A DNA stretch of 64,000 nt from Shewanella piezotolerans WP3 (GTDB lineage Bacteria; Pseudomonadota; Gammaproteobacteria; Enterobacterales; Shewanellaceae), in contig NC_011566.1 of assembly GCF_000014885.1 (NCBI RefSeq), positions 3,081,501-3,145,500 on the forward strand, read 5' to 3'. Made by a program: the position numbers and the translations under genes. The notes under the pieces are model-generated. The model saw only the letters and a program-made list of their open reading frames with translations. It was not told the DNA's origin and did no database searches. Shown piece after piece: positions 37,856-47,639 of the stretch. Numbering within the stretch: the stretch's first letter is position 1; each line of letters opens with the position of its first letter.

Positions 37856-38161
37856 CTATCCATTACGTTCGTCTGTATCGAAATGACATTGTTTAACAAA
37901 ATTTTTAAGGTGAATATTCTGTTTAGCTAAAGCATTAGCCGCCTCTTTTGCCATTTCATCGGTTTTCAACGCGGCCTTAGCGCTTCTTAGGGATGCGAAA
38001 GAATCAAACATAAAGGTAATCGTTAAAGTCTGGTTTACATTGTTGAAATTCACTTTATGAGTCAACCATTCAAAGCCAACAACTTCCCCTTTTAACCGCT
38101 CACACACTTCAGTCAATACCATCCGGATAGTATTCTCTATTTTTTTGTCACTTTTTCTCAC
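37856..38161 (-). CDS. Hypothetical protein (101 aa)
   Basis: The soluble protein has no recognised domain. It starts with GTG (MRKSDKKIENTIRMVLTEVC), supported by GAGGT 5 nt upstream. The middle (FEWLTHKVNF, TLTITFMFDSF) suggests a small alpha/beta fold. It is followed upstream on the same strand by another unknown gene 82 bp away, possibly co-transcribed. Confidence 0.62.
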   Translation of the reverse strand: MRKSDKKIENTIRMVLTEVCERLKGEVVGFEWLTHKVNFNNVNQTLTITFMFDSFASLRSAKAALKTDEMAKEAANALAKQNIHLKNFVKQCHFDTDERNG

Positions 38162-38243
38162 TACAACCTCAATATTAGCGCATTCAAATATGTCAGATGT
38201 AACGGTTAGCGCTTACGACTTTAACCTCAATCAACTCACCAAA

Positions 38244-38609
38244 TTAGCCTTGATTTATAATGAGTAATTTAGCTATAAACCCTTTTACCGAATCGACATT
38301 GTCAAAACTGAACGCTAATCCATAGTGAATACCATTAACACTCTTTTGTACTCTCTTTGGAAACCGTGTCATTTCAGAATAATGGCAATATTGTTCTTTA
38401 GCATGAACCCCTTCAAGTGCTGCCAAATCAGCCTTAAACACTTCGTAAGCGGGCCTAATCACTAACTGAGCTTGCTTACCATCAACATACAGATAGAAAG
38501 GCTCCTTAAGTTTTGGCAACATATATTCAGTCACTTTTTTGAGAGTGAAGTTAGTACGACATTCAAGCTCGCTCAATACTGCCATCATCTCTTGTTGTTC
38601 AATCGCCAC
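38244..38609 (-). CDS. Hypothetical protein (121 aa)
   Basis: It starts with GTG behind AAGGA at good spacing (MAIEQQEMMAVLSELECRTNF). It is a soluble alpha/beta-type sequence with VDGKQAQLVIRPAYEVFK and a C-terminal FSFDNVDSVKGFIAKLL. I do not recognise the family. It is probably in a small operon with the 101-aa gene downstream. Confidence 0.6.
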   Translation of the reverse strand: MAIEQQEMMAVLSELECRTNFTLKKVTEYMLPKLKEPFYLYVDGKQAQLVIRPAYEVFKADLAALEGVHAKEQYCHYSEMTRFPKRVQKSVNGIHYGLAFSFDNVDSVKGFIAKLLIINQG

Positions 38610-38843
38610 GTTACTTCCTTATTCATTATGGCCGTAAACACGGCATAAGATTTAGGCTTGATAATAGCGCCTTTCACAAAATCTTCCTACGACTATCTGC
38701 CTGTTTTAATTTAATATACAAGCTATATAGAGTTGTTTTTAGTTCTATAAAAGAGTAAAAATAACTGTTATAAATCAAACTGGCCCCGTCATTACCTATC
38801 AATTTAAATGGCAGCTTGTAACATTGATAAAAAGGATAAATTT

Positions 38844-39455
38844 TTGAGCTCTCTTCCCTACTCTCAATCATGTGAAAATAATAAGGCGGCAATTGCTGCA
38901 ATATTACAAGACAGTTTTAGCCAATCATCACATGTGCTGGAGGTTGGTAGCGGCTCAGGTCAACACGCTGTGCACTTTGCCAAACTACTGCCCCACCTAA
39001 CATGGCAGACTAGCGATCAGTTGGAATATCATTCAGGGATTAACGCTTGGCTAGCAGAATCTCCAAGTGACAATTTACGTAAACCACTTGAACTAGATGT
39101 ATTGCAACCATGGCCCATCGATCAACTAGAGCAACCATTTATTGATGCTATATTTACCGCAAATACGCTGCACATCATGTCAAAGGAGATGGTTAGACAG
39201 TTTTTCTTCGGCGTTGGCAGACACCTAAGTGAAAATGGACAGTTATGTATCTACGGGCCTTTCAATTACCAAGGACAATACAGTAGTGAAAGTAATCGAA
39301 ATTTTGACCGTTGGCTTGCAGACAGAAATCCGCAAAGTGCCATACGTGATTTTGAATGGATAATGCAGCTTGCAGAAGAGCAAGGTTTACAGTTAATAGC
39401 TGACTTTAGCATGCCAGCTAATAACCGTTTACTGCACTTTGAAAAACAGTGTTAG
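38844..39455 (+). CDS. DUF938 SAM-dependent methyltransferase-like protein
   Basis: The protein has the class I methyltransferase motif VLEVGSGSGQHAVHFAKLLP and the family-typical opening YSQSCENNKAAIAAIL, then TANTLHIMSKEMV and IYGPFNYQGQYSSESNRNFDRWL, all characteristic of DUF938. A TTG at 38844 preceded by AAAGGA gives 203 aa and the usual N-terminus; an ATG at 38808 adds 12 residues without a Shine-Dalgarno. The substrate is unknown. Its stop overlaps the convergent yjjG gene by 4 bp. Confidence 0.87.
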   Translation: MSSLPYSQSCENNKAAIAAILQDSFSQSSHVLEVGSGSGQHAVHFAKLLPHLTWQTSDQLEYHSGINAWLAESPSDNLRKPLELDVLQPWPIDQLEQPFIDAIFTANTLHIMSKEMVRQFFFGVGRHLSENGQLCIYGPFNYQGQYSSESNRNFDRWLADRNPQSAIRDFEWIMQLAEEQGLQLIADFSMPANNRLLHFEKQC

Positions 39456-40129
39456 TCTGCCTTCAACAACTGCTGTAGCTCAGTTAAAGAACCAACCTCA
39501 TAATGCGGGGTGATATTGTCAGGTTTATCTTCACCAAGTCGATTGAGCCAACAGGTATCAATCCCAGCATTTAAGCCGCCCTGTATATCAGAATGCGGAT
39601 TATCACCAACCATTAAAATAGTGTCGCGTTTAGGCTGACCCATTTGTGAAAAGGCGTGGTCAAAAATACCAATATCTGGTTTGGCGACCCCCACTTGCTC
39701 AGATATCACCAGTGGAGAAAAACGATCGATTAAACCCACTCGCTCCAACCTCACGGTTTGCAGCTCAGTAAAGCCATTAGTAATGATCCCCATATTAACT
39801 CTGCCCGTTAAAGCATCAATCAACTCCTGAGCACCTGGTAATAATGTACAGATGTCTGCCATCGCAGCAAGAAATTCACTATTAAGCCGTTGAGTAGATA
39901 CTCTAATTTTTTCTGCCCACATTTCGAAGCGGGTATTTTGCAACTGCTTAGCCGTTAGCTTTCCATCTTGATAATCAACCCACAAAGGTTTGTTCACCAA
40001 TTGGTATTGCTGAAAATCCTCAGCAGTGAAATCTACATTGAACCGAGAAAACATCAGCTGTAAACCTTTAAAAGCATCAAAGTGAAACAAGGTTTCATCA
40101 GCATCAAACAATATCCAATCGTACTTCAC
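39452..40129 (-). CDS. yjjG: HAD pyrimidine 5'-nucleotidase YjjG
   Basis: YjjG dephosphorylates dUMP, dTMP and other pyrimidine nucleotides and protects against non-canonical ones. The 225-aa product follows E. coli YjjG closely: DADETLF with the nucleophile Asp at residue 9, TAEDFQQYQLVNKPLWVDYQ, GIITNGFTELQTVRLER, EQVGVAKPDIGIFDHA and VGDNPHSDIQGGLNAG. The gene is downstream of a chemoreceptor but separated from it by a terminator. Confidence 0.94.
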   Translation of the reverse strand: MKYDWILFDADETLFHFDAFKGLQLMFSRFNVDFTAEDFQQYQLVNKPLWVDYQDGKLTAKQLQNTRFEMWAEKIRVSTQRLNSEFLAAMADICTLLPGAQELIDALTGRVNMGIITNGFTELQTVRLERVGLIDRFSPLVISEQVGVAKPDIGIFDHAFSQMGQPKRDTILMVGDNPHSDIQGGLNAGIDTCWLNRLGEDKPDNITPHYEVGSLTELQQLLKAD

Positions 40130-40194
40130 GTAACTATCCTTTATATGGGTTTATTGCTTTCTTAATGCTGCGAATTTTACCCTAATAGACAACT

Positions 40195-40226
40195 AAAAAG
40201 CACCTTGTTGATTAGACAAGGTGCTT
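40195..40226 (-). terminator. Terminator after the second chemoreceptor gene
   Basis: AAGCACCTTGT/ACAAGGTGCTT stem with an 7-nt loop; on the minus strand a T run follows. Confidence 0.85.
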
Positions 40227-40257
40227 GATGAGCTGTTTGAATCACTTTTTCATGAGG

Positions 40258-42267
40258 TTATATTTTAAAACGTCTCACCAGATCTGTCAGTTTGTCGGTT
40301 TGTGTCTCAAGATCGGTACAGCTTTGCATTAAATTGCCAGCTTCACTTTGAGTTTGCTCACCAATATTATTAACCTCTTGCATCATATCTCGAATAGACT
40401 GGGAGACTTGATCTTGCTCTTGAGTAATATTTACAATGCCCTGCATATGCTCACTGTTCTCATCAACGACAACGGTAATTTCTGTAAGTTGAGTATGTAC
40501 AACTTGAGTATCTTCCATGTACTGATTAACTTGCTCACGTGTTGATCGCATACTGCTTTCAGCTGCAACCGCTTTACTTTGCAAGTCATTAATACTGCTT
40601 TGGATACTTTCAGTCGATTCTTGCGTTCGTTTGGCTAATTGGCGCACCTCATCTGCAACGACAGCAAACCCGCGACCGTGCTCACCAGCTCTTGCCGACT
40701 CAATCGCTGCGTTCAACGCTAATAAGTTAGTTTGTTCAGCAATATTGCGGATCACCACCATTACTTCGCCAATCGATTGGCTGCTCATGCGCAGATCTTC
40801 AATGGTATGAACGGCACTATCAAAGTTTACATTCAGCGTTGACAGTCCCTCCATTGAGTTACTCAAGACTGATTGGCCTTGCTTTGAAGTGTCGCTTGCC
40901 ACTTCTGCGGATTGGCGGGCGCTTGAGACCTGCTCTTTAATCTCGTGCGCTGTCTCGGCCATCATGTTGATAGTATTAACCGCTGAAGCCACCTCTTGCT
41001 GTGACGCTTGAATTTTATTAGAGGCAAGCTGACTAATGTCACTCACGTTGGCAGTTGTTTGTTTTAACTCGGCGCTACTGTCCTGTACATGACTGACAAT
41101 ATTTTGGATTTGGCTGACGAAACTATTAAATGCTTCCGATAGCTGGCCAATTTCATCATTATTTTTAACCGAAATGGTTTTAGATAAGTCCCCATCACCT
41201 TCTGCAATTTCGACTAAGGCTTCCTTTACCTGAGAAAGTGGCTTAAGCAGCATAGAGGTCATAAAATAAACCGCGACCAAAGTGACAACTAAAATGAGCA
41301 GCACGATCAGCGCTGAAGATTGTACAGACTCCTTCACTGGCGCTTCGGCGTATTCTAGCGGGATCATGATCGCCAGTTTCCAATCAAGGCCTAGCTGAGT
41401 AACCTCAACGTTACTAAACTGCACATAGTAGTCATTACCTCGCCAAGTGATCTGTGACTTGCCATAACTGTCGCGATCCATTTGCTTCGCAAGCTGCATA
41501 AAGCCTTCATTGCCATTTTGCCGATCTAATGTATCCAGTTTGATGTTTTCTGTTTCGCGATTCTCAACATCTACAATAGCTAGCTGCTCATCGGGAAATA
41601 CCACCATATCGCCATTATTGTCTAACAAAAATGCTTGGCCTTGGCCTTTATAATTGATGGCAGAAACAATGTCTTTTACCGATGTAAGATAGAGATCTAC
41701 ACCACCCACTCCGATAAAATCTTGCTCAAAATTATTAATTGGAAAATTAATGGACACATAAAATTCGTTGTATCTTGGCTCAAAGATAATACGGCTAACA
41801 TTCCACTTATTAGTGTCTTTAACTTCATTCCACCACGGACGTTCAAGCACGTTATAACCAGGTATGACAGACACCCCTTCTTCAGCAAAGTACTCTCCTG
41901 TAAATCCTGAACCAAAGAATATCGAGATGATATCGCTACTGTGCTTCACTTCTCGGTCCATGATTTTCACGACGCGTTCAAATTCTGGCGTCTGCAATCC
42001 TTCGCCGCTGACAGTATGACTATCAAACCAATCGATAAGACCAACGTTTCTGAATACTGTGTCTACACCATTTGCGTGTTGTTTAAAGTAACTTTCAATT
42101 TCGGTCGCATTCAGCTTGATTGATGCCGCCATCGAATCATCTAGTTCGCTGCTAGCTGATTGAGCGACGTAACGCACGGTAAAAAATGCGGTTAACAAGA
42201 GGACTAGAGAGACAACAATGGCTGTTGAAACAACTATTTTTGCTGTTATCGAATTTTTAATACTCAT
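40258..42267 (-). CDS. Methyl-accepting chemotaxis protein with dCache sensor
   Basis: The ~669-aa chemoreceptor (from the ATG at 42267, MSIKNSITAKIVVSTAIVV) has TM1, a long periplasmic dCache_1-type sensor (LERPWWNEVKDTNKWNVSRI, VGGVDLYLTSVKDIV, FLLDNNGDMVVFPDEQ), TM2 near residue 320, a HAMP domain and a signalling hairpin with the tip NLLALNAAIESARAGEHGRG. Tryptophan-rich ERPWW motifs are common in amino-acid or quaternary-amine sensors, but the ligand is unproven. A GTG at 42285 is an alternative start. It is the second chemoreceptor in the window and differs in its sensor. Confidence 0.93.
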   Translation of the reverse strand: MSIKNSITAKIVVSTAIVVSLVLLLTAFFTVRYVAQSASSELDDSMAASIKLNATEIESYFKQHANGVDTVFRNVGLIDWFDSHTVSGEGLQTPEFERVVKIMDREVKHSSDIISIFFGSGFTGEYFAEEGVSVIPGYNVLERPWWNEVKDTNKWNVSRIIFEPRYNEFYVSINFPINNFEQDFIGVGGVDLYLTSVKDIVSAINYKGQGQAFLLDNNGDMVVFPDEQLAIVDVENRETENIKLDTLDRQNGNEGFMQLAKQMDRDSYGKSQITWRGNDYYVQFSNVEVTQLGLDWKLAIMIPLEYAEAPVKESVQSSALIVLLILVVTLVAVYFMTSMLLKPLSQVKEALVEIAEGDGDLSKTISVKNNDEIGQLSEAFNSFVSQIQNIVSHVQDSSAELKQTTANVSDISQLASNKIQASQQEVASAVNTINMMAETAHEIKEQVSSARQSAEVASDTSKQGQSVLSNSMEGLSTLNVNFDSAVHTIEDLRMSSQSIGEVMVVIRNIAEQTNLLALNAAIESARAGEHGRGFAVVADEVRQLAKRTQESTESIQSSINDLQSKAVAAESSMRSTREQVNQYMEDTQVVHTQLTEITVVVDENSEHMQGIVNITQEQDQVSQSIRDMMQEVNNIGEQTQSEAGNLMQSCTDLETQTDKLTDLVRRFKI

Positions 42268-42285
42268 AGGATACCCAATTATCAC

Positions 42286-42961
42286 GATTCCAATTCATTT
42301 ATTGGTTTATTATTCTGATTTCTTTATAAACACAAGTGCCAAATTAACATAAACCAATATCGGCTCACTTACAAAAAACGTTAGCATAACAACTTGAAAA
42401 TTATTAAGGATAATAATATCAAAAAAAACAGCAATTAAAAGACTCTGAAATTGAGTCCAAATAAAATTTTAAAATAATACGTTTTAAAACGATAAAAATG
42501 CTTAGCTAACGCCTCCCTATGGTTCATATTGCGAGCAGAGATTGGTTTTTAGCACTGCTCGTGTACCACTTTCCAGTTTATCCACATCAAATCGTTGCAA
42601 AAAGTGAATAATTATACTTTTATTTATTGAATTTCAAAAACTAACAATAAAGGTATACAATATCCCCGATATCGAGTATCATCCTCTATTGTTAAAAAAA
42701 TGACAAAGAAACATTCCTGACAAAGGATTGTCAAATAGTATTATGAGTTGAACAAAACGATAAAATATATATTCCGAATTTATTATATAAGCACTAGAAA
42801 GTGCTTCATCCATTAATATAATAAATACCGTCACATTGTAAAATCTTTATAAGTGGCAACCTAGCATGCTTAGACTAGTTCTAATTAGCTTACGAAAAAG
42901 AACAACCAACAAGCTCTTATTTTAAACATGCTATTGAGTCGTTGCCATACATTCTAATATT
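42286..42961. other. Long AT-rich intergenic region
   Basis: These 676 bp separate the chemoreceptor from the large lipoprotein gene (divergent). Long A/T tracts are frequent. A CGAGCAG...CTGCTCG inverted repeat with a 16-nt loop lies at ~42531-42560. No gene, RNA or recognised operator was found. Confidence 0.45.
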
Positions 42962-42976
42962 ATGGAACTGAATTGT

Positions 42977-45535
42977 ATGAAAAAGAAATTAATATACGCG
43001 TTAACCTCCGCTATTATTTTGAGCGCTTGTGCACAAAGTACTCCCCCTCTGTCAGCATCTAGTTCAGATAAAGCAGTATCACGCTATTCTCTGGATATTG
43101 TACAGGCAATACCAGTCCCAACAGCAATGAAGGCAGAGGTGATCCATAATGCGAGAACGTCGACTGTTGTCGATATTGATGTGGCTTTTGTTGGTAAGCA
43201 AATACCCTTTACGTTTAGTGAGGGAAAAGTTGCCAATACAGAAGGTTTTGACTGGTATGTAAGTAAACATTTTGCATTGAAAACGGATTACCCTGCAGAG
43301 CGTGCAAAATTTTTCTTAGAACTACTGGAGTTATCCTACCCCTACTATGTCGAGTTTTTTGGGCTAGAGCCAGCAAATATTAAAAACCAGCGTATTGCAT
43401 CTACCTATGCTACCAGTGTTGGTGAATTGCGTTTAGCCATGTTCGATGACGGCTTTAATCGCGGCGTGCATCACTATGCTGGCGGCGAAGCGATGTACTA
43501 CAACCAAGTTGGCTATAGTTTCCCAACCGAAAGGCCTCAGCACCGTCGCTATATTGCTATCCATGAAACCATGCACTCTTATCAAATGGCCGTTGGTAAT
43601 TACCCGTGGACACCATCATGGCATGGCGAAGGGTTAGGTGATTCATTAGCCAATCATGTGTTCGATAGTGAGAAGAAACAACTCGCAGTTTTTGGACATG
43701 ATGTGCCTATTTTCGATGTAGTAAGCCAAGGCATCGATGTTTATTCAAAAGAAAGTCCAACATTAGTCGACATTCATAATCGAGCAAAATTTGACCGCGG
43801 CCTTAACGTACTGTTTGTACAATTCATGTATAACAACCCAGAATATTCGCAGTACATGAAGATCTATCACCAAGAGATTGTTAAACGTCAAACAGCTAGC
43901 CGAACTGAGTCTTTAGCTTTACTGCAAGAAATTGTTCCAGATTGGGATGGGCTAGAGCGTACTTTCAAACAGTGGGCTGAAAATATTGTTCAAACCCATG
44001 AGGTCGCCACCCGCGGTCAATGGGAAATGGACGGTAATATGTTCTACAAGCGCAAATCGAGCTATGAATATGGACCACAGCGCCTTGGTTTTAACATGAC
44101 GCCAGCGCAAGTGCCTAGTTTCACCCCGTTCCAAATAGATTTTCCGCAAGCTACAGCAAGTACATTAACCTTACCCGTAAAGCGTGGCGTTGCTGAACCA
44201 ACCCTTGCTTTTGTTATTGACTTCGACAAGACGCAGATTGACCAAGGCAGCATAGGGATGGCACTAGGAGCGCAATCAACCGCTGAAAACACCAAAGCTA
44301 AATTAGCGAGTTTCTCTGGATGGAAAGGTGCCAATACCGATACAGACCCGCAATTACGAGTCGAAATAGCAACCGGTAACACCTTGCTAATTAATGGTCT
44401 ATCGCTTGGAATGGAGGTTAAAAAGATAGCCTTGCCTGCAGACATTGTAAAAAGCATAAATAGCCAAGACAAGCCGCAGCTAGGCGTTTCAATTCAAATT
44501 CAGAATGACCAAATTATCTATACCTTAAAGGCTAAAAATGCAAATACCTTTAGTGTAGAACAGCCAATCTCAGCAACGATTTACACAGCGCTAGTTGATA
44601 ACCCGTTTGGCTTAATCTCAACGGACAACCAACATGGTATTACCCCTTTTATTGATGATGGTCGCGATTTAAACCCCGATAAAATTGACTACACAGTATC
44701 GGCACCAACAAATGCATGGGCATTTAAAGGCGATTCTCTGTCGCTTAGATTTGCTAGAGCGATATGGAAAGCAGGTGATAAAACACCTAAAACATGGAGA
44801 GATGGATTTAACGCACTCAATAGCGCTGCACTAAATCGTCACTCTGCCGATAAAGAGCTAGCGATAGTGGTAGCGCAATTGCCTGCACTTGCTAAAGCAG
44901 GCGCAGGGTTAAATGATGCACTTGCTGAACTTTCTGGCCTAGAGCTAAAAGTTGATTGGATTGGCCAAAGTCTAACATCTCTTGAAGAGGTGGTTATTTT
45001 AACCAACCGTAGTACAGACACGATAACGTTCAGCCTAACAGTTACAGGCGGTGATAAGTCCTCAGCAGCACAAACTATCACCATTGAACCTGGCCAGCGA
45101 CTGGAAATCCCAGTCGAGAAAAGTTTGCTTAAAGAAGCTAGCACTATCACAGCCAATATCAGCTACTTATGGAATGAGCAACAGATCAGTCAATCTGTTA
45201 CTCAAAAATCCAAACAGTATCGTGGTTTTGAATTACCGCAGATCAGTGCTCAATATGCTGAGGGTGAACTCACCATATCAGGTCAACTAAATGGTCCGTT
45301 CGCAGGTGCGACATCGGGGCACGTAATTTATGACCTGTTTCATGGCAATGAAAGTGAACGTCATACCGAGGCTTTTACTATGCAGCCGTATGAAGAAAAA
45401 CCATTGAGCAAAAGTTTCGCTATCGATGCTAAGTTGATAAAGCATGATGCATGGTTTGAAGTCACTGTGATAGCCGACGTTGACGGTGAGCCTATTACGC
45501 TAAGAAAGCGTTTACCTTTCGTCGCTAAAAAATAA
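42977..45535 (+). CDS. Large lipoprotein with gluzincin-type metallopeptidase signature
   Basis: The 852-aa product from MKKKLIYALTSAIILSAC has lipobox LSAC. Residues ~95-330 form a peptidase-like domain: HETMH (His196, Glu197, His200) followed by WHGEGLGDSLANH with Glu218, the HExxH...E zinc-ligand arrangement of gluzincins. The later ~500 residues look like beta-sandwich modules (LTSLEEVVILTNRSTDTITF and repeats), perhaps for substrate or surface binding. An ATG five codons upstream (42962) is less likely. It is a single gene with no operon partners. I do not recognise a named family, so peptidase activity is inferred from the motif only. Confidence 0.78.
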   Translation: MKKKLIYALTSAIILSACAQSTPPLSASSSDKAVSRYSLDIVQAIPVPTAMKAEVIHNARTSTVVDIDVAFVGKQIPFTFSEGKVANTEGFDWYVSKHFALKTDYPAERAKFFLELLELSYPYYVEFFGLEPANIKNQRIASTYATSVGELRLAMFDDGFNRGVHHYAGGEAMYYNQVGYSFPTERPQHRRYIAIHETMHSYQMAVGNYPWTPSWHGEGLGDSLANHVFDSEKKQLAVFGHDVPIFDVVSQGIDVYSKESPTLVDIHNRAKFDRGLNVLFVQFMYNNPEYSQYMKIYHQEIVKRQTASRTESLALLQEIVPDWDGLERTFKQWAENIVQTHEVATRGQWEMDGNMFYKRKSSYEYGPQRLGFNMTPAQVPSFTPFQIDFPQATASTLTLPVKRGVAEPTLAFVIDFDKTQIDQGSIGMALGAQSTAENTKAKLASFSGWKGANTDTDPQLRVEIATGNTLLINGLSLGMEVKKIALPADIVKSINSQDKPQLGVSIQIQNDQIIYTLKAKNANTFSVEQPISATIYTALVDNPFGLISTDNQHGITPFIDDGRDLNPDKIDYTVSAPTNAWAFKGDSLSLRFARAIWKAGDKTPKTWRDGFNALNSAALNRHSADKELAIVVAQLPALAKAGAGLNDALAELSGLELKVDWIGQSLTSLEEVVILTNRSTDTITFSLTVTGGDKSSAAQTITIEPGQRLEIPVEKSLLKEASTITANISYLWNEQQISQSVTQKSKQYRGFELPQISAQYAEGELTISGQLNGPFAGATSGHVIYDLFHGNESERHTEAFTMQPYEEKPLSKSFAIDAKLIKHDAWFEVTVIADVDGEPITLRKRLPFVAKK

Positions 45536-45587
45536 AGTGTTATCCGAAAGTAGCTGCACATCAGAAAGTTTTTGAAGCTTAGATAAC

Positions 45588-45622
45588 AAAGCCTATTACC
45601 TCTGCGTAATAGGCTTTTTTTA
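45588..45622. terminator. Terminator between the lipoprotein and acyl-CoA dehydrogenase genes
   Basis: AAAGCCTATTAC/GTAATAGGCTTT stem, 6-nt loop, T run on the plus strand. The two genes are convergent. Confidence 0.88.
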
Positions 45623-45642
45623 TACTGACTTGGAACTTACGA

Positions 45643-47433
45643 CTAAAAATCAGCGCTGTCAAAATCACAAATAATCTGACTTGCCGAGTCTATTTGTTTA
45701 ACTAGACCACGTGATTGTGGTGTCCAGTAAGCAATATAAAAGCCCGCAGTTTTCAATTTATTTTGGTAAAAATCGACATTTTCTGCGCCAGAGTCTATAG
45801 CAGCTAACGCTTTATTAGCCACCCTTGCCCACATCCAAGTTAAAGCTGTAATACCCAAAAGCTGCATATAAGCAAATGAAGCTGCACCAATCGTATCAGG
45901 CTTTTGGGCAGCTTCAGTCGCTATCAACCCCGTAGCCTTTTCAAGGTCATTTGCTGCAGCCATTAAAGCGGCAACAAAAGGTTTCATCGCTTCTTTGGCC
46001 TGATTAATTTGGATAAAGGTTTTAACTTCCTCAGACCACAACTTTAACGCAGCGCCTTTATCAGCCATTACTTTCCGACCGACTAAATCTAATGCCTGCA
46101 CACCATTAGTGCCTTCATAAATCATCGAAATACGGATGTCTCTAACAAACTGCTCCATGCCCCACTCATGAATATAACCATGCCCACCAAACACTTGCTG
46201 TGCATCAACACAAGCCTTAAAGCCTTGGTCAGTTACAAACCCTTTTACAATTGGCGTAAATAACGCTGCAAGTTGAGCCGCTCTCTTTTGTTGCTGTGGA
46301 TCGTTATGCCGCTCCGCTTCATCAAGCCAAAGCGCTTGTTGGCCCATTAGTGCTCTAGCGCCTTCATTAAAGGATTTTTGTGACAACAACATACGGCGTA
46401 CATCACCATGGACCAAAATAGGATCGGCCGCTAAATTAGCATTTTTAACACCACTTAATGCTCGACCTTGAATACGATCTTTAGCGTAAGCCAAAGCATT
46501 TTGATAAGCGATATCAGACACACCTAACCCTTGAATTCCGACTCCCAATCTCGCTTGGTTCATCATGGTAAACATTGCCCGAAGACCTTGATGCGGTGCC
46601 CCAACAAGCTCACCAATAGCGCCATCAAAATTCATTACGCAAGTCGAGTTACCGTGGATCCCCATTTTATGCTCTAAACTTGCTGCACAAAGGCTATTGA
46701 GTTCACCTAAACTTCCATCTTCATTCACCATTACTTTAGGCACAGCAAACAAAGAGATCCCTTTTACCCCCTTTGGAGCATCAGGTAGCCTTGCCAACAC
46801 TAAATGTATGATGTTGTCGGTTAAGTCATGATCTCCCGATGAGATAAATATCTTCTCGCCAGTAATAGCAAACGTATCCTGACCGGCAGGAACGGCTTTA
46901 GTACGCAACAGCGCAAGATCGGTGCCCGCATGAGATTCAGTAAGGTTCATGGTGCCGGTCCACTCCCCACTCACCAATTTTTCTAGGTACTTTTGTTTCA
47001 ATCTATCATTACCATGCACATGAATAGCAGCGTAAGCACCATGAGTCAGACCTGGGTACATAGCAAAAGCCATGTTTGTCGCCGTTTTCATCTCAGTGGC
47101 AAAGATCCCAACAACTTCTGGCAATCCTTGGCCGCCAAATTCAGGATCACAAGTCAAAGTCGCCCAGCCGTTGTCAACATACTGTTGATAGGCATCAATA
47201 AACCCTTTGGGCGTAATCACTTTTCCATCAATTAACTTACAGCCTTCTACATCGCCAGAGCCATTCAATGGCAGCATAATATCTGTGGTAAAGTCTGCAA
47301 CTCCTTGCAATACCGCATCGATAAGTTCAGGGTCGAACTCATCAAATCCTGCTAAATTATCTTGGTTATAAATATCCAGCAGTTCATTAAGTACAAACTG
47401 ATAATCACGTAACGGAGCTTGATAAATTGGCAT
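45643..47433 (-). CDS. Acyl-CoA dehydrogenase, long form with C-terminal domain
   Basis: This FAD enzyme introduces the 2,3 double bond into acyl-CoA in fatty-acid or related oxidation. The 596-aa product has MNLTESHAGTDLALLRTKA, GEKIFISSGDHDL, HKMGIHGNSTCVMNFDGA, QVFGGHGYIHEWGMEQ and the catalytic-Glu signature IYEGTNGVQALDLVGRK, plus the extended C-terminal segment of the ~600-aa subfamily. GGGA precedes the ATG. It is monocistronic here; electron-transfer flavoprotein genes are not adjacent. Chain-length specificity is unknown. Confidence 0.94.
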   Translation of the reverse strand: MPIYQAPLRDYQFVLNELLDIYNQDNLAGFDEFDPELIDAVLQGVADFTTDIMLPLNGSGDVEGCKLIDGKVITPKGFIDAYQQYVDNGWATLTCDPEFGGQGLPEVVGIFATEMKTATNMAFAMYPGLTHGAYAAIHVHGNDRLKQKYLEKLVSGEWTGTMNLTESHAGTDLALLRTKAVPAGQDTFAITGEKIFISSGDHDLTDNIIHLVLARLPDAPKGVKGISLFAVPKVMVNEDGSLGELNSLCAASLEHKMGIHGNSTCVMNFDGAIGELVGAPHQGLRAMFTMMNQARLGVGIQGLGVSDIAYQNALAYAKDRIQGRALSGVKNANLAADPILVHGDVRRMLLSQKSFNEGARALMGQQALWLDEAERHNDPQQQKRAAQLAALFTPIVKGFVTDQGFKACVDAQQVFGGHGYIHEWGMEQFVRDIRISMIYEGTNGVQALDLVGRKVMADKGAALKLWSEEVKTFIQINQAKEAMKPFVAALMAAANDLEKATGLIATEAAQKPDTIGAASFAYMQLLGITALTWMWARVANKALAAIDSGAENVDFYQNKLKTAGFYIAYWTPQSRGLVKQIDSASQIICDFDSADF

Positions 47434-47639
47434 GCGTCATCCCTTTAATTGTTTTATTTATGGTCACTGCTCTGACCACCTTAACCAAATTTGAGCAAAA
47501 ACTCAGCATTATTTTGGCTTTGTTTATCCATCAGAACAGCGTTACCGTAAAATCATTCTAAATAGCCCTTATTTAACCCTGCAAAACGGGGTAAGCTAAA
47601 TCTAACTATCGCGTTTACACTCAGAGAGGACATCTCCCA

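Noticed and set aside
37573..37896. 107-codon plus-strand ORF over two small minus-strand genes
   Set aside because: It overlaps both the 61-aa and 101-aa genes, has no Shine-Dalgarno and its composition is inconsistent.
44062..44472. 136-codon ORF opposite the metallopeptidase-like lipoprotein
   Set aside because: Antisense shadow with no independent support.
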